IMG/VR virus record: IMGVR_UViG_3300027816_000052
Span: 126,480 to 190,479 of that record
DNA from: a virus
Reading direction: 5' to 3' (one strand)
DNA: 64,000 nucleotides
Shown here: piece after piece, positions 25,616 to 31,447 of the stretch
Layout: every line of letters starts with the position of its first letter
Position numbering within the stretch: position 1 is the stretch's first letter
Program-made: the position numbers and the translations under genes
The notes under the pieces: generated by a model
Database searches by the model: none
The model's input: the letters and a program-made list of their open reading frames with translations, nothing else
Told to the model about the DNA's origin: nothing

Positions 25616-26367
25616 CTACTAATTCTATATTTTTCTTCATATTTCGCAACCAATTCATCATTATCTTTTAATGGTGTTTCACGAATATAAATTATCCCAT
25701 TAACATAAAGATTATCCCCTAAGGATTTAATTGGTGTTCCATTTAACCACAAATCTCCCCCAACACGAAGATTATCCGGTAAGGATTGAATTGGTGTTTC
25801 AGTTAAATCCAACCTTCCCTCAACATGAAGATTATCCGGTAAGGATTGAATTGGTGTTCCTCGTAAATACAAACTTCCCCCAACATGAAGATTATCCGGT
25901 AAGGATTGAATTTGCGTTCCTTCTAAATCCAAATTTCCCTTAACGTCAAGATTATCCGGTAAGGATTGAATTGGTGTTCCATTTAACCACAAACTTCCCC
26001 CAACACGAAGATTATCCGGTAAGGATTGAATTTGTGTTCTTTGTAAATACAAACTTCCCCCAACACGAAGATTATCCGGTAAGGATTTAAGATTTTTGCA
26101 TCCATATAAATTCAAATATCCCTCAACATGAAGATTATCCGGTAAGGATTGAATTTGTGTTTTTTCTAAATCCAAACCCCCATTAACAACAATCTCATCA
26201 TATTTGTTATTAAGATGTTTAACAAATCTTTCACCTGATGATGATGTTATAAAAGATGCAAATGCTCCCGGAGAAAATGTAAAACTTCTCTTTTCTTCCT
26301 CCTGTTCAAAAAGAACTTGTTTAATTATCCTATATAAATCTGATTCTGTTAATTTAATCTTTTTCAT
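25609..26367 (-). CDS. LPX-type leucine-rich repeat protein with targeting N-terminus (copy 2)
   Basis: 252 residues from the ATG at 26367. The longer frame to 26382 includes the promoter-like element. Residues 1-21 (MKKIKLTESDLYRIIKQVLFE) match the other two LRR genes and end in L-F-E. A linker that differs from the other copies follows, then about eight 20-residue repeats of the form SLPDNLxVGGxLxLxxTPIQ. The repeats are encoded by 60-bp DNA units that are highly similar, so copy number probably changes by recombination. LPX-type LRR surfaces bind proteins. The shared N-terminus and variable ligand-binding array suggest a family of delivered or virion-associated binding proteins. Molecular target unknown. 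Confidence 0.7.
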   Translation of the reverse strand: MKKIKLTESDLYRIIKQVLFEQEEEKRSFTFSPGAFASFITSSSGERFVKHLNNKYDEIVVNGGLDLEKTQIQSLPDNLHVEGYLNLYGCKNLKSLPDNLRVGGSLYLQRTQIQSLPDNLRVGGSLWLNGTPIQSLPDNLDVKGNLDLEGTQIQSLPDNLHVGGSLYLRGTPIQSLPDNLHVEGRLDLTETPIQSLPDNLRVGGDLWLNGTPIKSLGDNLYVNGIIYIRETPLKDNDELVAKYEEKYRISRD

Positions 26368-26370
26368 AAC

Positions 26371-26378
26371 CATAAATA
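26371..26378 (-). promoter_or_regulatory. TATTTA-type element, 5 nt before ATG of LRR copy 2
   Basis: TATTTATG on the minus strand, with the hexamer ending 5 nt before the ATG at 26367. It lies in the left arm of an inverted repeat. Confidence 0.45.
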
Positions 26379-26424
26379 TCATTAAAAGTAAAAAGCACGT
26401 CTTTAATAAACAAGATTCATATGA

Positions 26425-26431
26425 TATTTAT
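26425..26431 (+). promoter_or_regulatory. TATTTA-type element upstream of 182-aa gene
   Basis: TATTTAT 23 nt before the ATG at 26455. It lies in the right arm of the inverted repeat. Confidence 0.45.
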
Positions 26432-26454
26432 GGTTTAAATAGACACCCCAAGTC

Positions 26455-27003
26455 ATGAATCAAAGACGACTAATAAAAAAAATATTATTGGAATATACCA
26501 ATGAGCAAAAAGATGAATATCAAGACATTGCGCTTGATAATTTATCAAAAATTGGTGATTTTAATAGATTACGTGAAATTGATAAATTAACGTTGCTTGG
26601 AAGAAGTGGTGACACACAAAAGCTAAAACGATTAATGTTATCAAGAATTTATGAAGAAAAGGGTAATACATTTGGAATGCTTGAAATAAAGGTTAAGATA
26701 AAGGATTTAAAGGAACAAGCGGTTAAAAGTAAATTTTCAGAAGAGTTTGCGGGTGAAGAGGGGTATTTACTTCCCTCTATACAGTATTTTGATGACATTC
26801 CCTATGTTAGTGTTAAATTTAAACGTTTTGAACCAAGCGATAAAGCACTTGGTGGTGGTAATTATGAAAGCAGAGTTATACCTCTAGCTAATGTCTATCC
26901 TTTGTCTTATGAAAAAATCGACGATGAATTTGTTAAATATCAACAAAGAGTTGAAAGAGAAAGAAAAGAATTTAAAGATAGATTTGGACTTGATGAGTTT
27001 TGA
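26455..27003 (+). CDS. Hypothetical protein, 182 aa, possible targeting N-terminus
   Basis: Starts MNQRRLIKKILLEYTNEQ. The short basic helix ends in L-L-E at residue 13, comparable to the tripeptide ending the LTESDL signals. Residues 15-75 are helical, and the rest is mixed alpha/beta with 'YLLPSIQYFDDIPYVSVKFKRFEPSDKAL' and a charged C-terminal helix. No known family recognised. It has its own promoter-like element and is divergent from LRR copy 2. The following genes to 28942 run the same way with short gaps, so it may head a transcript that includes RNase H. Confidence 0.55.
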   Translation: MNQRRLIKKILLEYTNEQKDEYQDIALDNLSKIGDFNRLREIDKLTLLGRSGDTQKLKRLMLSRIYEEKGNTFGMLEIKVKIKDLKEQAVKSKFSEEFAGEEGYLLPSIQYFDDIPYVSVKFKRFEPSDKALGGGNYESRVIPLANVYPLSYEKIDDEFVKYQQRVERERKEFKDRFGLDEF

Positions 27004-27032
27004 TTGTTATATTTTAGCAAAAATATAAAACA

Positions 27033-27476
27033 ATGAATACTTTCGGAACATCTATTATGGTTCAATATAATAAGTTATTTAAAGATAATTTTGAACCACC
27101 TCATTTAATTATTATTAAAAATAAAGCAATTAAGTTTTATGAAAAAGAGTTGGAAAAACCAAATAAAAAATGGTTTGGTTGGGGATTTTTTAATGATGAA
27201 AATGAAAAAATCAATCTTCTAGATAAAATTTTTAATTCGAAACCGAATACAAAACTTCTTACACTAAAAAAACCCTCACATCCGGATTGTGATGTTGAAT
27301 TTATTTATTTTGGGAATAATATGAAGTATGAAATTTTAAAAAGCGTCCCCGTTGATTTAAATACACCAACAAATGAAATGTCTGAAATTCAAATAAATTT
27401 AACTAAAGAAAAGCAACCAGATATTCATTATAAGTTTAGTGTAAATGAAGAAGGTGAATTTGTTGAATTTAATTAA
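27033..27476 (+). CDS. Hypothetical protein, 147 aa
   Basis: Starts MNTFGTSIMVQYNKLFKDNF. Predicted mixed alpha/beta with a Trp/Gly/Phe-rich segment (KKWFGWGFF) and no known motif. It lies 8 nt before the RNase H-type gene and is likely co-transcribed with it. An upstream TATATTTTA sequence is a weaker version of the recurring promoter-like element, similar to the one before uvsX. Function unknown. Confidence 0.55.
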   Translation: MNTFGTSIMVQYNKLFKDNFEPPHLIIIKNKAIKFYEKELEKPNKKWFGWGFFNDENEKINLLDKIFNSKPNTKLLTLKKPSHPDCDVEFIYFGNNMKYEILKSVPVDLNTPTNEMSEIQINLTKEKQPDIHYKFSVNEEGEFVEFN

Positions 27477-27484
27477 TTTTATTA

Positions 27485-28480
27485 ATGACAAAAACTTTAT
27501 TAATTGATGGTGATAATCTCTTTAAGATTGGTTATCATGCAATAAATTACTTACATAAAGGAAAACATGTTGGAGCAATTTTTCATTTCATTAATACAAT
27601 AAAAAAATTATTGGAGTCAGAAAATTACGATAAGGTTGTTGTGTTTTGGGATGGTGAAAATAATTCAATTACCAGAAAAAGAATTTATTCAAAATATAAG
27701 GAAACCAGAAAAACTCCAATGGAGGATTATGAACTAGAATCTTATCTATATCAAAGAATTAGAATCAAACAATATCTTGAAGAAATATTCGTTCGACAAA
27801 TTGAATTTCCTGAAACCGAATCCGATGATTTAATTGCGTATTATTGTCAAATCTCACCAGATGAAAATAAAATAATATTTTCAGCGGATAGAGATTTAAT
27901 TCAATTAATAAATAAAGATGTTTCAGTTTATTCACCAAATACAAAAACAACATATAAATTTGGTGACAAAATCAAATTAAAAGATTGTATAATTCCTCAT
28001 TATAATTTAACAACATATAAAATTCTAATTGGTGATAAGTCAGATAACATTGACGGAATTTATCGATTGGGTGAGAAGAATCTTATAACTTTTTTTCCTG
28101 AGATACTTGATAAACCGGTAAGTTATTCCGATATTTTGAATAAGTCAAAAGACTTGGTTAAGGAAAGTAATAGTAACGTTTTAAAAAATATTTTAAGTGG
28201 GAAGACGAAAGATGGTGAGCACGGAGATGAGTTCTTCGAAAGAAATGACAAGATTATTAATCTCACAAACCCCCTCATATCAGAGGAAGCAAAAAAAATT
28301 GTTGAACTTTATTGTCATGAATCTTTAGACCCTGATGGTAGGGGTTATAAGGGATTCATTAAAATGATGAATGAGGACGGTTTCTTCAAATTCTTACCAA
28401 AATATAATAATGATTGGGTTGATTTTATTCGACCATTTTTAAAGCTAACCAGAAAAGAAAAACGAAATTTTAATAACTAA
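27485..28480 (+). CDS. rnh: 5'-3' exonuclease/flap nuclease (T4 RNase H-like)
   Basis: A 331-residue protein, close to T4 RNase H (305 aa). Metal-binding acidic motifs of the FEN/5' nuclease family are in order: 'LLIDGDNLF' (residues 5-13), 'VVFWDGENNSITRKRIYSKYKETR', 'ESDDLIAYY', 'FSADRDLIQLI' and 'IGDKSDNIDGI', the last being the helix-hairpin-helix region that grips the substrate. The enzyme removes RNA primers and 5' flaps from lagging-strand fragments, together with gp32. Its place just before the helicase gene fits the replication block. Confidence 0.88.
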   Translation: MTKTLLIDGDNLFKIGYHAINYLHKGKHVGAIFHFINTIKKLLESENYDKVVVFWDGENNSITRKRIYSKYKETRKTPMEDYELESYLYQRIRIKQYLEEIFVRQIEFPETESDDLIAYYCQISPDENKIIFSADRDLIQLINKDVSVYSPNTKTTYKFGDKIKLKDCIIPHYNLTTYKILIGDKSDNIDGIYRLGEKNLITFFPEILDKPVSYSDILNKSKDLVKESNSNVLKNILSGKTKDGEHGDEFFERNDKIINLTNPLISEEAKKIVELYCHESLDPDGRGYKGFIKMMNEDGFFKFLPKYNNDWVDFIRPFLKLTRKEKRNFNN

Positions 28481-28495
28481 AAACAATATAAAAAA

Positions 28496-28942
28496 ATGAA
28501 AGAGCAAGATTTAACAAAAATGGAGTTTTTAATTAAACTTAATAACAACGTTGTAATTCAGAGATATTTTAATGTTAAAGATTATAATCCCCAAGCAAGA
28601 CGTTCTATGGAATTATATGAATATATTAAAGATGTCGCAGAACTGCTTCAGAGGAAGTTAAAAATTAAGACGGTAACATATATGTTGGATAATTATTATG
28701 AGATTGAGGAGAACCCTCAAATTATGGAAACTTCAAATACCGATGGTCCCGAAACATTTAACATCTATGTTAAGATAAATGATGAGACAATTTGTCACAG
28801 AGTATTTGATGCTAAAGTATATCCTCCGAAGGTTAGATATACGATGGATGTACGACCAGAAGCAAAAAACGTCTTAAGAAATTTAACTGACATTTTTTCT
28901 GAGAAAAATTTTAATAACGAGTACCTTGGAATTATCCTATAA
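28496..28942 (+). CDS. Hypothetical protein with internal duplication, 148 aa
   Basis: Two similar halves are visible: 'FLIKLNNNVVIQRYFNVKDYNP' (about residues 11-32) and 'NIYVKINDETICHRVFDAKVYPP' (about 87-109), each followed by an Arg-rich turn and a helix. This suggests a small beta/alpha domain duplicated in tandem. It lies between RNase H and the helicase, the position of dsbA/33/59-type accessory genes in T4. A helicase-loader or transcription-accessory role is possible but unsupported by any motif. No known family recognised. Confidence 0.55.
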   Translation: MKEQDLTKMEFLIKLNNNVVIQRYFNVKDYNPQARRSMELYEYIKDVAELLQRKLKIKTVTYMLDNYYEIEENPQIMETSNTDGPETFNIYVKINDETICHRVFDAKVYPPKVRYTMDVRPEAKNVLRNLTDIFSEKNFNNEYLGIIL

Positions 28943-28948
28943 TCATAG

Positions 28949-28954
28949 TATTTA
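28949..28954 (+). promoter_or_regulatory. TATTTA element upstream of helicase gene
   Basis: TATTTA 24 nt before the ATG at 28979, followed by a leader with repeated ACAAAC. Confidence 0.35.
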
Positions 28955-28978
28955 GAAGATACAAACTAACAAACACAC

Positions 28979-31429
28979 ATGGGTAAAGATAAAAATTTCG
29001 AGTATCTCGGACAAACATTTCAGCTTCAATTGATTAACCAAATTATCATTGACAAAATATTCGGCTCATCAATTATTGACGTTATGGAAGTCTCTTATTT
29101 CGAGAATAAGTATTTTAAAATTGTTGTTCAATTTATTAAGGAACATTATGGAAAATATAATGAAATTCCTTCATTTACAACTTTAAAACAAATTATTAAA
29201 TCTGAGTTAGCACAGGATTTTCTTGTAAAGGTTGCAATTGATACCTTGGAATCAATAAAAAATGTGTCAACTGACGGTGCTGAGTTTGTACAAGAAAAAG
29301 CTTTAAAGTTTTGTAAACAACAAGAACTGAAAAAAGTAATGACTAAAGCACAAAAAATTATCGATGGTGGTGAATTTGAAAATTATGACCAAGTTGAATC
29401 TTTGGTTAGGAACGCACTTCAGGTTGGTGAATTGGATAAGGGTCAGATAGATGTTTTTGACGATACTGAGGGCGTTTTAAGTGAGGATTTCAGACATCCG
29501 ATTGCGATGGGTATTAAGGGTATTGATAAGCTCTTAAAGGGTGGTTTAGCGAGGGGTGAAATTGGTGTTATTCTCGCCCCGACAGGGGTGGGCAAAGCCC
29601 AAAATGTTAGTGAACCAATTTTAACACCAACAGGTTGGACCGAAATAGGAAATATTAAACTTGGTGATAAAATAATTGGTTCCGATGGTAATGAACAATA
29701 TGTGATTGGCGTTTATCCGCAAGGTCAACGTCCAATTTATAAAATTGAATTTACTGATGATACACATACTTTTTGTGATGCAGAACATTTATGGTATGTT
29801 AATACATTAAACATGCGTACAAGAAAAACACGCATAAAAAATGTGAATAACTATGCTCCGAATTATGGGTATAAAGTGATTAAAACTAGCGATATGTTAG
29901 TTGATATAAAAAAACGAGGTAGATATAATTATAGACTACCTATTGTTAATCCTATTAATTTTAACGAAAAAGATATATTAATTAATCCTTATTTATTGGG
30001 TATTTTATTGGGGGATGGTTATTTATCTGCAAAAGATAGTATTACTTTAAGTACTAAAGATGATGAAATATTTGATAATATTTCTAATTTAAATCTACAC
30101 ACATCATTTTCTGAATACCATAGGGACACTAAAACAATTAAAGTTGTTCGCATTAAAAATGTTATTAAACCTCATTTAACTCATTATGGTTTACTTGGTA
30201 TGAAATCTGACCAAAAGTTTATACCGAAAGATTATATTTTTAATTCAGTAAATAATAGACTTGAATTATTGAGAGGATTAATGGATACTGATGGTTATGC
30301 GGATAAAAGAGGTTGTTGTCAATTTACAACTGTTTCAGAACAATTAGCAAAAGATGTTAGAGAAATTGTTCTTTCTTTAGGTGGTACAGCTAAAATTAAA
30401 ACAAAAATACCTAAATATAAGTATAAAGGTGAGGTAAAGGATGGTAAAATGGCTTATACTGTAACAATATCGTTTGCAAATAATATTGTTCCGTTTAAGT
30501 TGTTAAGAAAAGTAAATAGGTTCGTAAAAAGAAAAAAATATATTGAACAAAAATATATTAAATCAATAAACTATTCTCACGATGAAGAAGCTGTTTGCAT
30601 AAAAGTATCAAATCCTGATGAATTATATGTTACTAGAGATTATGTGTTAACACATAATACAACCGTAATGACAAAAATTGCAAATCACGCATATAATTTG
30701 GGTTTCAATGTCCTTCAAATCTTCTTTGAAGACAATCCAAAAATCATTCAGCGCAAGCATTTTACGATGTGGACCGGAATTAAACCCGATGATTTGACCG
30801 CAAATAAGGAAGAAGTTTTGGAAACGGTTAAAGAGTTGAGAAGTACCTTACCCAATAAATTGATTCTAAAGAAGTTACCTTCAGAATCATTAACCATGTC
30901 AAACATTAAAAATCAGGTAAGAAAAATAATTTCTGAGGGCGTTAAGATTGATTTAATTTGCTTGGATTATATCGATTGTGTATTACCAGAAAAATTCAAT
31001 GGTGATGAATGGAAGGGTGAGGGTTCGGTTATCAGAGCATTTGAAGCAATGTGTCATGAATTGGATATTGTTGGATGGACCGCGACCCAAGGTAATCGAT
31101 CCAGTATTTCAGCAGATGTTGTAACAACTGACCAAATGGGTGGTAGCATTAAAAAAGCACAAGTTGGTCACGTTATCATATCAATTGCTAAATCTCTTGA
31201 ACAAAAAGACCAAAAACTTGCGACAATTGCAATTACAAAATCAAGAATTGGTTCTGATGGTGTGGTGTTTGCAAACTGCAAATTTGACAATGAAATGCTT
31301 ATTATTGATACAGAGGAATCAAAAACATTATTAGGTCATGAAAAAGAGGTTGAAGAAATTAATGAAATGAATGCAAAAAAACGATTAGGTGAATTACAAT
31401 CTAATAAAAAAAGAACAACAATAAATTAA
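28979..31429 (+). CDS. 41: Replicative DNA helicase (T4 gp41/DnaB family) with intein
   Basis: An 816-residue precursor. After removing a 354-residue intein the mature helicase is 462 residues, matching T4 gp41 (475). The extein N-domain is helical (primase-interacting). The Walker A motif 'APTGVGK-TT' is interrupted by the intein between Lys and Thr. Walker B is in 'IDLICLDYIDCV', followed by 'WTATQGNRSS' (the H/Q-like region) and an arginine-finger region in 'TKSRIGSDG'. The hexamer unwinds DNA at the fork in the 5'-3' direction and recruits primase. Because the intein splits the ATP-binding loop, splicing is needed for activity. Confidence 0.9.
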   Translation: MGKDKNFEYLGQTFQLQLINQIIIDKIFGSSIIDVMEVSYFENKYFKIVVQFIKEHYGKYNEIPSFTTLKQIIKSELAQDFLVKVAIDTLESIKNVSTDGAEFVQEKALKFCKQQELKKVMTKAQKIIDGGEFENYDQVESLVRNALQVGELDKGQIDVFDDTEGVLSEDFRHPIAMGIKGIDKLLKGGLARGEIGVILAPTGVGKAQNVSEPILTPTGWTEIGNIKLGDKIIGSDGNEQYVIGVYPQGQRPIYKIEFTDDTHTFCDAEHLWYVNTLNMRTRKTRIKNVNNYAPNYGYKVIKTSDMLVDIKKRGRYNYRLPIVNPINFNEKDILINPYLLGILLGDGYLSAKDSITLSTKDDEIFDNISNLNLHTSFSEYHRDTKTIKVVRIKNVIKPHLTHYGLLGMKSDQKFIPKDYIFNSVNNRLELLRGLMDTDGYADKRGCCQFTTVSEQLAKDVREIVLSLGGTAKIKTKIPKYKYKGEVKDGKMAYTVTISFANNIVPFKLLRKVNRFVKRKKYIEQKYIKSINYSHDEEAVCIKVSNPDELYVTRDYVLTHNTTVMTKIANHAYNLGFNVLQIFFEDNPKIIQRKHFTMWTGIKPDDLTANKEEVLETVKELRSTLPNKLILKKLPSESLTMSNIKNQVRKIISEGVKIDLICLDYIDCVLPEKFNGDEWKGEGSVIRAFEAMCHELDIVGWTATQGNRSSISADVVTTDQMGGSIKKAQVGHVIISIAKSLEQKDQKLATIAITKSRIGSDGVVFANCKFDNEMLIIDTEESKTLLGHEKEVEEINEMNAKKRLGELQSNKKRTTIN
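29597..30658 (+). mobile_element. Class 3-like intein with LAGLIDADG endonuclease, in helicase Walker A
   Basis: 354 residues (207-560 of the precursor), beginning Ala-Gln-Asn and ending Thr-His-Asn, followed by Thr as the +1 residue. Features match class 3 inteins: Ala at position 1, Trp two residues after the block-B His ('AEHLWYV'), Cys in block F ('EAVCIKV'), and Thr before the terminal His-Asn ('VLTHN'). These form the WCT triad in which the block-F Cys is the first nucleophile. Two LAGLIDADG motifs are present, 'LLGILLGDGYL' and 'LRGLMDTDGYA', so the homing endonuclease is probably active. The insertion point in the P-loop is a recurrent DnaB-type intein site. Confidence 0.85.
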
Positions 31430-31447
31430 TAAAAAATATATAATAAA

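Larger units (their letters stand above)
26368..26435. repeat. 15-bp inverted repeat carrying divergent promoter-like elements
   Basis: Arms 26368-26382 and 26421-26435 are perfect reverse complements, separated by 38 nt. Each arm holds an ATATTTATGG promoter-like element pointing outward, one to the LRR gene and one to the gene at 26455. Confidence 0.7.
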
